From: Xenoacremonium recifei
Lineage: Eukaryota; Ascomycota; Sordariomycetes; Hypocreales; Nectriaceae
DNA: 64,000 bases
Assembly (NCBI GenBank): GCA_012184525.1
Contig: WOFQ01000016.1
Coordinates: forward strand, 372,001-436,000
Direction: 5' to 3'
This document shows, piece by piece, positions 51,335 to 62,634 of this stretch. The notes beneath the pieces are model-generated. The model was not told where the DNA came from and made no database searches. It worked only from the letters and a program-made list of their open reading frames with translations. The number at the start of each line of letters is the position of its first letter. The first letter of the stretch is position 1. A program made the translations under genes and the position numbers.

Positions 51335-53044
51335 ATGCCCACGGTTCACTTGCTGGACTACGTCGCCGGCAACATCCGGAGCCTGGTCAACGCCATTGAG
51401 AAGAATGGCTACGACGTAGAATGGATCCGATCACCGGAGGATGTGCCCAAGGCTGACGTCTGCGCTCCCCTGCAACCACCCCTAATCATCTGATGCTCTG
51501 TTCTGACCCTCCCACAGAAGCTCATCCTCCCCGGCGTCGGCCACTTCGGCCACTGCCTCTCCCAGCTCGCCCAAGCCGGTTACGTCGAACCCATACGGAA
51601 ACACATCGCCGACGGCAAGCCCTTCTTCGGCGTCTGCGTCGGTATGCAGGCGTTGTTCGAGGGCTCCGTCGAGGACCCTGACGTGTCTGGCCTCGGCACC
51701 ATCAAGGGCCGCCTAGCCCGCTTCGATGACTCAACAAAGGCCGTGCCGCACATTGGCTGGAACAGCGCGAGCACCGGCGGCAAGGCCATGTACGACCTGC
51801 GTCCAGAGTCCAAGTACTATTACGTCCACTCGTACAAGTTCCCCTATGTGCAAGGCGAGCTCGAGGCTCAAGGCTGGACCGTGGCCACGGGCACGTACGG
51901 CACCGAGACCTTCGTCGGCGCTGTGGCAAAGGGCAACATCTATGCCACACAATTTCATCCCGAGAAGTCTGGGCTTGCGGGTCTACGCACATTACGGGCC
52001 TTCTTGACCGGCGAGGGAGCTGCAAACCTCGCCGTTGCTGTGCCTGATGCCGCACCAGCCCCTGTCGAGAACCACGATCTCCTAACGCGCCGTGTCATCG
52101 CTTGTCTTGATGTGCGCACCAACGATCAGGGCGACCTCGTTGTCACCAAGGGTGACCAGTACGATGTGCGCGAGAAGGACGATGGGCGCAACGTGCGCAA
52201 CCTTGGCAAACCTGTCGAGATGGCTAAGAAGTACTACGAAGACGGCGCGGACGAAGTCACGTTTCTCAACATCACGTCCTTCCGTGACTGCCCCATCGCC
52301 GACCTTCCCATGCTCGAGGTGTTGCGCCAAACATCACGCACTGTCTTCGTGCCCCTGACCGTCGGCGGTGGCATCCGCGATGTGGTCGACCCGGACGGCA
52401 CCAAAGTCTCAGCCCTCGAAGTCGCTACGATGTACTTCCAGTCCGGCGCCGACAAGGTGTCTATCGGCTCGGACGCTGTACTTGCTGCCGAGGAGTACTA
52501 CCAGAACGGACGCAGACTCTTCGGCAACACTGCCATCGAGCAGATCGCCCGCGCCTATGGCAACCAGGCTGTCGTGGTCAGCGTCGATCCCAAACGTGTC
52601 TACGTGCCCAAGCCTGACGCAACACGCCATAACCTCATCGAGACGGCCTTCCCGGGCCCTCGCGGCGAGGGCTACTGCTGGTACGCCTGCACAATCCGTG
52701 GCGGCCGCGAGACTCGCGACATGGACGTCGTCGAGCTTGTCCAGGCCGTCGAGGCCATGGGCGCCGGAGAGATCCTGCTCAACTGCATCGACCGCGACGG
52801 CTCCAACGCCGGCTTCGACCTCGAGCTCATCAACCAGGTCAAGGCCGCCGTGCGCATCCCCGTCATCGCCAGCAGCGGCGCCGGCCACCCGCGCCACTTC
52901 CAGGAGGTCTTTGAACGCACCCCTACCGACGCTGCCCTCGGCGCGGGCATGTTCCACCGCGGCGAGTACACCGTTAAGCAGGTCAAAGATTATCTGCGTG
53001 AGCAGGGGCTGCAGGTGCGGCGGTTTGAGGCCGAGGATGCGTAG
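51335..53044 (+). CDS. HIS7: Imidazole glycerol phosphate synthase, bifunctional HisHF (glutaminase/cyclase)
   Basis: Two exons, 51335-51457 and 51518-53044, giving 549 aa (yeast His7 is 552). The 60-nt intron joins EDVPKAD to KLILPGVGHFG. The N-terminal class-I glutamine amidotransferase has the nucleophile in FFGVCVGMQALFEG and the His/Glu pair in ATQFHPEKSG. The C-terminal cyclase barrel (from about residue 230) starts RVIACLDVRTNDQGDLVVTK, with the catalytic Asp, and continues LTVGGGIRD, SGADKVSIGSDA, TIRGGRETRDMD, LNCIDRDGSNAGFDLELI and ASSGAGHPRHF. The enzyme makes imidazole glycerol phosphate and AICAR from PRFAR and glutamine, the fifth step of histidine synthesis, with ammonia channelled through the barrel. 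It shares a promoter with the TFIIIC subunit gene. Confidence 0.98.
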
Positions 53045-53576
53045 ACGTCAGGTCGAGGGTTAGAAAAAGGGTGAAAGAGGTGGGTTACTTTGATAACACG
53101 CAGGAGTCAAAAGGGAATAGATTTCACTATCTAGACGCCAGGCGGGAGATCATACTCTCAGTCCAGGCTTAGAACTTAATGTCATCACGGGAATGAAAAG
53201 AGATATTTGACTTGGGTCAATACCTAGATTGAGATGCACAACTGCTTGAATCAAACTAACAGGTCTGCACCGTGATGCTCGTCCTCCTAGGAGACCGCAG
53301 CAGTAATGAAAGAACCCATACACTCCAACACCTGAAGGTCGTTAAGATGCAATCAAAACAGGACATGAAAGACGTTGAAATCCTTGCGTTTTTTGTGACT
53401 CATCGACGCCCAGAGGCTCCCTTATTGTCCACCAGAAATCGAACCCAACGAGCGCATCTTGAGCACGCAACATATAGCATGTTGATATCAAGCAACAGAA
53501 TGACGAAAACAAGGCAATAGGAAAGAAGATTGACTCAAGACATCCGTCTCAGTAACTCGTAAGGAAGAGCATGGTA
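53045..53576. other. Convergent 3' region of HIS7 and the antizyme gene
   Basis: About 530 nt, AT-rich compared with its neighbours. A B-box-like GGTTCGAT on the minus strand near 53440 was checked and is not part of a foldable tRNA. No gene was seen. Confidence 0.5.
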
Positions 53577-54550
53577 TTATAGCTCCATGCCCATGAACAT
53601 CCATCGGTTGCTAGTAACGTCCAGGTCGTTCGCCCAATGGTCGAGCGTAGTCATTTCGAAGCCAACCCACTGCAGGCTCTTCGAAAGAGCTCGCGTCTCC
53701 TCGACAGGAATCCGTCTGTCGATGCAGGTGATGATGTGGGAACAGTCCAGAGGACCGTCGGCTAGTTCAATGAGGGCCATGAGACTAGAATAGAGTAAGG
53801 AAATGTTCTGGGGTGGGATAGTGGCAGGGTAGAACTCACGCTTTCTTCAAGTCTCGGCCCATGACGCCTTCAATGTCGAAGAAGACAAAGAGTGATTTAT
53901 CCTCTCCGTCGTCCGCGATGAAGGCCCGGAAGCTCGCTCCGCCCGCATAGTCCCAGACCTCCATCCAGGCGTCGACTTCAAAGCCCGAGGGCTTTACGGC
54001 GTCGACGTCCTCATGGTGGTTGGGGAAGTTGGCGGACATGCGGTCTTCCGGTGGCGGCGTCTGCAAATAAGCACCTGACAGGCCGGAGCCATTCGTCGAC
54101 GGGTTCCTCTCACCGTGGAAGGCCGTCTTCATGGTCTCGCAAAAGAATCTCTCACATTCTTCCCTGATCGAGCGTGCTGCCCCCCCTCGCCGGGCCAGGC
54201 GCCGGCCTGGGATCTCGCGCTTCTTGCCGGAGTTGGTCTTGGGCAGCAGCGCGAGCTCGTTTGACGAGGTTAGTGCGGCGAGGGGGGGGCTTGTTGGAGG
54301 GGATGGCAGTCCTGAGGAAGGGACCTCAGGAATACCACTCGGCCCCTGGAAGCGATGTCAGGATATCATTGCTTGCTGGAAGAGAGTCTGGGAACGTACC
54401 TGCAACCCCCGTAGTGCAGTAGTGGAGGCCCTTGAGGTTGGCAGCGGCGTCGACGACATAGCACGAGGCAAGGACGTTGACGCGCTGGTAAACGTCCTCG
54501 CCGTAGTTACTACTACAATTGAGATTTTGTTGGTTTGTCATTGGCGCCAT
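53577..54550 (-). CDS. OAZ1: Ornithine decarboxylase antizyme, expressed by +1 ribosomal frameshifting
   Basis: Three exons on the minus strand: 54550-54400, 54345-53840 and 53784-53577 (865 nt). ORF1 starts at MAPMTNQQNLNC and ends after 56 codons at TAT-TCC-TGA. Skipping the T at 54328 continues in the +1 frame (EVPSSGLPSP...) for 231 residues without a stop, giving a 287-aa product; 864 translated nucleotides is a whole number of codons only with this shift. The +1 frame carries SIREECERFFCETMKTAF and the antizyme domain: MEVWDYAGGASFRAFIADDG, KSLFVFFDIEG, LALIELADG-type, CSHIITCIDRRIP, LSKSLQWVGFEMTTLDHW. Antizyme binds ornithine decarboxylase, sends it to the proteasome without ubiquitin and blocks polyamine uptake; frameshifting rises with polyamines. 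UCC-UGA is the classical antizyme shift site. The first intron (54399-54346, 54 nt) is in frame and stop-free. Confidence 0.9.
54310..54331 (-). promoter_or_regulatory. Antizyme +1 frameshift site inside a perfect hairpin
   Basis: On the minus strand, TCC-TGA (54331-54326) lies in the 5' arm TCCTGAGG of an 8-bp perfect inverted repeat whose other arm is CCTCAGGA, separated by a 6-nt loop. Antizyme shift sites of the UCC-UGA type are well established; a hairpin that includes the site itself is not the usual downstream pseudoknot, so a role in regulation is inference. Confidence 0.75.
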
Positions 54551-56111
54551 TGTAATCGATCTGCGTGTCTGGCTGTCTCGGCTGGATGTCTGGTCGAAAG
54601 TGAGGGGAAGAAGCGGCGGAATGTGGCGAAACGTGCGAGCGGTCGGTCTTGGATCCGGCGAGCGGTTCTTTGGCAATTGCGAGTTGTTCGGGTTGTTTGC
54701 GAGTGCGAAACTGCGTTCTAGCTGATTGGCGATGGCGAGCGGGCGATGTTTTGTGTTGTTTCTGAGTCGTGGCAGCGGTGAAGCGTGGAGGAGGAGGCAC
54801 GGGAATGTGTCAGTCAGAATCGAAAAATGCAGAAAAGAAGCGAAAGGGCGGGCGGACAGGCAGCTCGGACCACCTTCCACGGCAGAATGCGACCTTGTGC
54901 GGCGTTCCATCGCACTGTGAAGCACACCGTGTCGACGATTTGTGGGTGCTGCGGACTCCACTGGAGAAGCGGCTCGCCGTGGCTCAGCGAACACCAACGA
55001 TGCTCGTAGATCACTGTGAGAATACAGTGCGAATGCTAAGTCGTGCGCCATTGCGGGCTCGAACACTTGGCGGGCCGCTACTCCTTGGGCGAGGCGACGG
55101 ACTCGCACATGTCCAATTCTACTGGTTGGCGGTTGTTACGGATTGGGCACGCCACTCTGGACGGCTTCCTCCCAATCAGCAACATCACTGTTTGGCTCAT
55201 TTTGAGGCTCAATTCCGTTCGTGTAGAAAGCATTGCAGTTGGTTGTACTGTGCATCAGCCAGGGCACTGTGTCTGCTGACCTCTCGATGGGGCCGATCAG
55301 GCTGGGCAGTCGCTTGGCACCACTCCATCGGCTCTTTCCATTTCTATTTGACGTCAATCTATCTGTCCAGCTCAGTCAGCAAACATCACCACTCCAGCCA
55401 TGATGGCAACTGCCCCGGCCACCCAACCTTCAACTACCTCTGTTGTCAACTTCCCTTCCCATAACAATTAATCCTCTGCTCTCTCACTCCTCCACCATGT
55501 CCTTTCACCTCTTCCTGCGTCGCTCATCTCCGGACTTGGTTAACCTGGCCCACCGCCTCTCCCCCTCGGTCGTGTAAGTTGATTGGCGGGCCCTCCCACT
55601 TCGCAGCGTCGAAACCCTCCCCCGCGTCCACCATCCTCGGGTAAAGCATCCGAACGACCTGAGGCCCAGGGACAGACAACAAACCTGCTCTCTGCCCCCG
55701 ATCGCCGGCATGGCGAGGCACTATAGTACACTACATACGTGTATGTATGTGTGTGTTGTTGCGCGGGATCACGGCTGGTCCGGCCGGCCGGCTCGACCGG
55801 CGCTTCACCGTCTTTCGCTTTCGTTCGTTTCGAGGCGAGGGCGGATACCCAGAAGAGGGTCCGTTGCCAAGGAAGAATGGGACGAGCGTCAAGCGCGCGC
55901 GAGGGACTGGACTGCGATTAATCCGCGATAGATCCAGGGAGTTATTCCGTGAAGCTGTTTTCAACCGGCCGCGCGTTCTGTCGTGAGTTGTGCTAAGACT
56001 TCAAAACTCCCCCTGCTGGACATACATCGCTGGTGTCGCAGGGACTCCTCGCCAGGAACGCGGGAGGCCGCTTGCTATTGTGTCGCCTATTGTCTGACTT
56101 GCATCCTTATC
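54551..56111. promoter_or_regulatory. Divergent region between the antizyme and GT90 genes
   Basis: About 1.56 kb between divergent start codons. It should contain a long antizyme leader and both promoters. Minus-strand open frames at 54513-54800 and upstream of 54550 are probably leader sequence; one is in frame with antizyme ORF1 but unconserved-looking. No separate gene was called. Confidence 0.45.
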
Positions 56112-57432
56112 ATGGTCCCGAGGTTCCTACGCCCTATCCTCTTCCTGGGCATCCTCTGCCTGGTCTTGTACATCACTTTCTTCCACCTCCCTGACCACCC
56201 CCTGAGCTACCCTATACAATTCCAACCCACGACTTCGCCAGACCTATTTAGAGATCTCCATCTCACAGAGGCACAATGCTCGCGTACATTTCCCGATCTG
56301 ACGTACGCCGTCGATCTGGCCACGAGAGAGGGTCCCTTTGGCCTTGACTTCATCCAAGGGGCCTTCCTCCACGCACAGATCCGAGATGGCCAGGTGAGGA
56401 AACCTTCATTTATACGATCCAGACATGTGTTGATTTGTACATTACTAAATAACCATACAGCTCGTCATCCTTCAGTCCCCCGGACAGGGCCAGCTTTCTG
56501 CTGCCATGCTTCAGCGCCAGATGGCCTCTCTCCACCAAATCCACCGTGCTGTAGTCACATCCCCCTCCCCGGTCCCCAACACCTCCCTTACCCTGTCCGT
56601 TCATGACACTCCCATCCCGGCAACTCTGTCTTACTCCGTGCCAGCTCTTCCGGCGGACAAGCACACGTTCCCCATCCCGCACTTCTCCTTCTGGTCCTGG
56701 CCCCTCTCCTTCGTCACCTCCATCCCGGCTGCTGCCGCTGCCATCGCCGCCATCGAAGATGCTACGCCATTTGCCGAAAAGCGTTCGCAAGCCATCTGGC
56801 GCGGGACTGCAGCCTTTGTCAACGGTGCTGGCCCGCACCCAAACCTCCGTGCGGATCTTCTGAGGGTGACGCAGGGGGCAGGATGGGCCGACGTCCAAGC
56901 CTTGCGGTGGTCCGGATCCAATGCCGCGAATGCAATCCCCATCTCGGATTTTTGCCGTTACAAATACGTGCTGCACACCGAGGGTGTTGCGTATAGCGGT
57001 CGCTTGCAATTCCACCAGCTATGCCGCAGCGTGTTGATCACGCCGCCGCTCGACTTCCGCCAACACACGTCGCACCTTGTCCGGCCCGTCTTCGCAACCA
57101 CATTGCTTGGCGGAGGACCGCCTGCAGTGAGCGATGCGTGGCCAGTAGATTATCCGGTGGAGGAGGCCAATGCCATCTTCGTCTCATATGACTGGTCTGA
57201 TCTTGAGGCGACAATAGCATGGTTGGAAAGGCACCAAGACGTAGCCGAGGGGATTGCATCAAGACAGAGGGAGTTGTTCGCAGATAAAGGATACTTGAGC
57301 CCGGCTGCAGAGACGTGCTATTGGAGATCCGTGATCCAGGGATGGAGTCGTCTTGCAAAGCCTCAGGGTGAAGGTTGGGATAAGAAGGGTACTTCGTTCG
57401 AGGAGTTTGTCGTCGTTTCTTCTGATCTATAG
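56112..57432 (+). CDS. GT90/CAP10-type glycosyltransferase, Golgi type II membrane protein
   Basis: Two exons, 56112-56393 and 56461-57432, giving 417 aa. The 67-nt intron (GTGAGG...ACAG) joins AQIRDGQ to LVILQSPGQG. A single N-terminal membrane anchor (PILFLGILCLVLYITFF, residues 7-23) gives a type II topology. The C-terminal part carries the CAP10-like signature around IPISDFCRYKYVLHTEGVAY and SGRLQFHQLCRSVLI, with upstream SQAIWRGTAAFVNGAGPHPN resembling the 'WRG' nucleotide-sugar motif of glycosyltransferase family 90. Cryptococcus Cap10 and animal POGLUT (protein O-glucosyl/xylosyltransferase) proteins belong to this family. Donor and acceptor here are unknown; a role in cell-wall or secreted glycan synthesis is inferred. 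Convergent with the ArfGAP gene (251 nt apart). Confidence 0.85.
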
Positions 57433-57683
57433 ATTGGGTATTCATCAATGGCGTTCCAAGGTCAGGCTAATAGAGCCCCTCAAATATTCTGTCGTACAAG
57501 TAGATAGAGCTGAAAGCGATGTGCTGAAAGTTGCGTTGACTCAAAGAAAAGGCGTAAGGCGTAGCCGTGATCCAACATTAGGTATTACTATCATACAATA
57601 CACAAACACACCCCTGCATATTCGCTGCTGAGGTATCCAGGACATCTTTTCTTAGCCATGTCCCGGGCATCGGCATCGTCGAC

Positions 57684-60105
57684 TCATACATGCCTCGCGC
57701 TGAGGCTGGCAAACGCGTCTGGGCTGTGACGGCCGTTGGTCCATGCCAGATCCATGCCGAGATTCATGCTCTCCCGGCTCCTAGCCGCAAAAGGATCTGG
57801 CTTGGCTGGTGTAGCGACGGACGGGGCTGCGCTGCTAATAATGAAGGGATTCTTCGTAGGGGCCACCGGCTGAACAGGAGGCTGCTGGACTGCCGGAGCA
57901 GGGGGAAGCGGCTGATTCTCTGGGATGGTCGGAGGTTGTTGTCTGACCTGCTGAGCCGGTTCAGGCGACATCGTCTGGAGTTTAGCTGGCTGGGAAAGGC
58001 CATAGAGAGCCAGGATGGACGCATTGTCAGGTCTTTGAGGCTGATAAAACTGTTGCGCCGGCTGCTGTGATTGCTGTGGTATTTGCTGCAGAGGCTGCAC
58101 AGGCTTTAGTGATAGCTGCTGTCCCTGTTGTCCTAACAACTGCTGACTATATTGTGCCATCTGCTGCTGGCTGAATTGCGGCTGGGCCACCTGTGCTTGA
58201 ATCTGCTGAGGCTGACCAAACGGGTTGCTGCCAAATGGATTTTGGCCAAAAGGACTCTGAGGCTTTGGAGCAGGGGACTGAGCGGCATTGGCGAAAAAGG
58301 GATTCGTTGTCGGTTCCTGGTGCATCGGCGCAGGGCTTTGATATACGCCAGTGTTCGAGAACGGTGAATTCTGGAATGCTCCAGCAGTGCTCTGGAAAGT
58401 TGTCTGAGCCTGTTCTGGGATTTGACTCAGGCTTGGGGACGCTATCCGCGTGGGAGATCGCGCAAAGGGATTATAACCATTCTGGGGCTGTGCCGTGTTC
58501 ACTGACAGAGGTGGTTGCGTGATCTGTTGAGGCGGCTGCGGTGAAAGGGGGCTAGAAGAGCTTGATTGCGTCGCGAAGAAGGGGTTGTATCCGGTTGGCT
58601 GCGGCTGCACTGGCTGAGGATACGTCATGCTCGTTCCAAAGGTCATGGGCATATAATTATTCGGGCTAGTAGGCGCCGAAGGAGCTTGGGTTTGCTGGTA
58701 GATGACCTGTTGCTGAGCCTGCTGCGTGGCTGGACCTCCCGTATGGTGAGGGAACAGCGGTTGTTGAGGGGCTGAGAGAGTCATGTTCTGGAATGCCTGG
58801 CTGAAAGCATCCATCTGCTGTGGCTGTTGGGGAACCTGCGGCTGCTGAGATGGGACTCCAAATGGATTGTTGCTCGCTGGGCTGTATGGATTCCGGGTTT
58901 GGAGAGATCCAGTCGACTGAGCTGTCTGTGGTTGCGCTGGAGGCATCATGTCGAAGGGATTGGTCGAGGCACTTGATGGGGTCGCAGGTCGGTCGGTTGC
59001 TGATCGAGAGGGTACACTCAAGCCGGCACCCAACCCTAGTCCTCCTGAGCCAGGCGTAATCGGCGTCAACGATCTGCTAGTTCGTAGAGTAGGCTCTCGC
59101 GGTGATGGCGTTGGCAATGGGGATGGTCGACCACCCTCCCCCAGCCGGACCAGCGCCTCAATGGCTTGTTCAAGGTTGCCATTGACGCCCTTCAGCACTA
59201 AGGCATTGCGCTTGTTGTCAAGGAAGCCCATGTCTCGCAACCTAGCCATCTTCTGTTCCATCTCGTCCGTATGCTCGAAATCCAGCGTAGCTCCAAACAT
59301 TCTGGATTGCTTACTGTTGGGTCGTGGGGAGGTGGGACTTCGCATGTTCTCGGCTGCAGCAGCCATTCGGGCTTCTTTTTTCGACTTGGAAGACAGGGGG
59401 AAGATAGATGATGCTGACCGGAAGCCGAACTTGGTCGAATTCTTCGGAGGAAGTGGTGGGGGAGTTCCCTCGTCGGCGAAAGAATGCTTCGTTTTGCCGG
59501 AACCGTTAGCGACGTTGTTCATGTACTTTTGGCGGATAAATCGTTCCATAGCTGAGTCCGCCTCATCGGCGTCGACAGGGACAGGTGGCTTCCGGTTCTC
59601 TGGGTTGTAGATTTTGTTACTAGCAACATTCCCAACCTTTCGCATATTCTGTTCATGAGGTGTCAGCACATGACATGTCTCTGCAAACTGGAGGGGGGGT
59701 TTGAATATCTTACGTCAACCTGCTCGTTGGTCCAGCTATCCATGCTCAACGACTTGACTTTGGAGATGTGTGTTCCCAACTTGCGATGTATGGCAGCACA
59801 TCTCATGCACAAGAAGACGCCCAACTAAATGCCCAGTTAGCGCGGTATTCGCAAGAGGAAGGGGTATGCGGTAGGTTGCAGCGGGGACTTCGTACGCTCC
59901 AAGATGCCCAAGCTGTCACACGTAAGATGGTTAGCCAAAAGTCCGATATTAAACACACCCGCAGATTGGGCGGCATGGGTGTTTGCCTACCTGGGTTGCG
60001 CGCGTGACAGTCGGCGCACAAATTGTTGCCCGGCACATTCTGAACCAGCTCCTGGAGCGTCTTCTCGTTGCGCGCCTGCTGGCGCTTGCTCAGAACACCC
60101 GCCAT
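57684..60105 (-). CDS. ArfGAP with UBA domain and NPF-rich tail (Gts1/Ucp3 type)
   Basis: Four exons on the minus strand: 60105-59991, 59912-59896 (17 nt), 59824-59714 and 59648-57684, giving 735 aa. Splicing the microexon restores the ArfGAP zinc finger C30-x2-C33-x16-C50-x2-C53 with HARNPAWASWSLGVFL between the pairs, followed by IHRKLGTHISKVKSLSMDSW with the catalytic arginine. A UBA domain lies near residues 200-250 (MARLRDMGFLDNKRNALVLK, GNLEQAIEALVRLG). The long C-terminal tail is Gln/Pro-rich and has eight NPF tripeptides (NPFDMM, NPFGVP, NPFFAT, NPFARS, NPFFAN, NPFGSNPFGQ, NPFIIS), which bind EH domains of endocytic adaptors. The protein should stimulate GTP hydrolysis by Arf at Golgi or endosomal membranes. 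Divergent from OSH3. Confidence 0.9.
59896..59912 (-). other. 17-nt microexon of the ArfGAP gene
   Basis: This exon reads CTTGGGCATCTTGGAGC on the minus strand, flanked by TGACAG and GTACGA. It supplies the AWASWS residues of the zinc finger. Without it the finger spacing would be wrong and the frame lost. Confidence 0.8.
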
Positions 60106-62634
60106 GGCAATGGGTTATGCGTTGGTGTTGTCGAGATGGTAAACAGGTGGGGTGGAGAGGGTGAAAATAAGAGAAGCAGAAGCTAGGCTGTCGCTTTCAA
60201 TGTGTAACCGCGGGTCGGAAGTTTCGCTCGTGGTGGGCGGCCAGAGATCAGGCCCGTTCGGATGTCACGACGTCGGCGTACGGCGAGAGTAGCAGGCGGC
60301 GTATTCGTCGTCGATGTCGTCTTCGATGTCGATGTCTATTTGGTATTCGGCTCTTGACTCACGCAAAAAGCAAACACGCAGACACGGGGAGACCGGCGAT
60401 CAATTGCGACGATGGGAATCGCAGGCGAGACATGAAGATATTCTGGGGATAAAAGAAGGAAGCAGGGGAGAGGAAGAGGGAAAGAAGGAGCAGACCTGCC
60501 CACCAGCTGATGCGATGTCGTCGCCACGAGAACGAGTCGAGCCGAGTCGGGACTGGGGGTGGAGGTGAGATAGAGAAGTCAGGGCAAAGGCGAGGTGAAG
60601 GCGAGTCAAGGGAAAGGAGGAGAAGCAATCATCCGGGATGGAGGTCTGTCAGGTCGCGTTGTGCGATGCCGCTCCCGCTCGTGCCTTCCGAAAAGGAGAA
60701 GTGGAAGCCCGCGCGGGCTGGCAAGCTGGCAAGGCCTAGAAAGCCTGGAAGGGGGCTGCTCCAGCGGTCGGGTTGCAGCAGTTCAGGGCCCTTCCCAGCC
60801 ACAGTGGGGGAGGCCCTGGGTAGTGGCCGTCCCGGGAGGGCCTAGCGGGCGAGAGCTGCGCTCAGGTACCAGAGAGAGCGAACCGGCCGTTGGGCTCATG
60901 GCTGGCGGTGGCAGAGGAAAATTCCATGACAAGCATGGGCATCTCTCAAACACAACGTGCGCCTCATGGGACACAGCGCGCGAAGCCATCGCCATCAGAG
61001 ACATTTCCCGTCCCGTGGTGAGCCGAGTCATCAGCCATTCCGGGGATTTCGAGGTGCTAGGTTGCTAACGCGTGCCCGCCGAACCCGCTAATGCAGTCCG
61101 TTCCCCAGCGGCTTTCGGGCGGTCCCCTCAGGCCAGTCGCGGCCAGAACGTTACCCGCTATAATCTATAATAGTGAGCATCCCATGTGGAGTCGGCTGCG
61201 AGTGCGACCTCACTTGGCTCACCTCGCTCTCGTCGCCGGTGGGGCATCTTCAAATGACCAGAAAATCCCACGGGCTTGCCATGTGGGAGAGGCTCAACGC
61301 GCCCGCTGCCCCGGCCAGGGGGCCTGTCGAAGATGTCCTTCTCCCTGTTTTCTCTCACAGGAGGCGTCTGGGGGATCTGGACCGCGAGATCTGCGCCATC
61401 TGCGTCGCCCTTTCTCCATGGGTCGTGTCGGATCCAGTCGAGTCAGGCGACGAAGCCATTGAGCCACAGTGCCGCGATACCAGGGGATGAGGTTCACGGA
61501 CCCTGTTTGTAAGGGTCAGGACTGAGACGCGATCGATCGCCGTTCTTTGAAACGCGAGATCCGGGAAATTCAAATCAGTCATGGTGTCCGACTCTCTGGA
61601 ATCATGATCGTGCCTACCCTGTATTTTGGCGTCTGATAATTGCGGACTGTACCAGAACGATGAGATAACAAAACACATCAGTTGAGCATATCATATTTGA
61701 TAACTGAACTTTGCCGTGGTTTTCTTTCATGACCAAAGCGTTTATGAGGGAGTCCCTGATGAAGACATGAGGTCGTTATAGCCGAGTGTCGTAACACGCA
61801 CATCCGATATCATAATCCTCCCATAAACCAGAGCTCCGACCGTAACCTGAAGCCTTTGGCAACATTTAGCACCCAATAACTATCCATTGACTGCCAACAC
61901 TTTGTATTTGTAAGTTAAAGTCCCCGGAGAAAGGTATCTGAATTGGTGTTAGTGGACGTACGTGTTACGATGCTCGTCATAGTCTCATTCTCTGTATGAG
62001 ATGTGTGTTGCAGACAGTATCAGTGCTGCTGATCTGAGTTTCAGGTCTTAGACAACGCAGAGGCGGGCTGTGAAAAAGGTTGAGCATCTTCAACGAGAGC
62101 TCAACGGAACCGATTACCCAAATTAGATACCCACGCTCATAAATTCACTATCATGACTTCCAAGTAAAGAATACTGATTTTCGACGCGACGCTATTTGCG
62201 TCTGAAGAATTGTTAGCAATCACTGGAAGGTTGAGTTTATCCGTATGTACTCCGCAAAGTGAGACGAAACACAGCAGGCATGATCACAGACACACGACAT
62301 CCGCTCACAGCATGACTTATAATTACCAATCTTTACATTAAATACGAAAAACGGAGCAGTGAAGTCATGAATGCTCCATAATGCTATTCTGAAGTTCCCG
62401 AAATACGAGGCAGACAAATCGCAATTTCCATCCCACCCCGCTGAGGTACCTGTCAGCCACCAGCCACCCGCCTAGCAGTGGCGCGTGGGGCCTCAGCCAC
62501 CCGCAACTTCACCGGCGTGCCTCGTCTAGCATCTGAGGTCAGCAGCAGCAACACCACAAAGACATCGCAGACACCAAACACCTCCTCTCCCTCCGCGAAC
62601 GCTTCGCAACAGCCTCCTCGGCAGCTCCTTCACG
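60106..62634. promoter_or_regulatory. Divergent region between the ArfGAP and OSH3 genes
   Basis: About 2.5 kb between divergent start codons. The part 61500-62420 is clearly more AT-rich than the flanks. A GGTACC site lies in CTGAGGTACCTGTCAG near 62442-62457. No credible gene, RNA or transposon relic was seen. Confidence 0.45.

Noticed and set aside
53401..53500. Possible tRNA on the minus strand (GGTTCGAT B-box-like)
   Set aside because: The T-arm pairs only weakly, no acceptor stem or A box is found at the right distance.
53577..54550. Antizyme locus read as two separate genes or as a pseudogene with a frameshift mutation
   Set aside because: The frame change falls exactly at the known UCC-UGA shift site and both frames are otherwise intact and correctly spliced.
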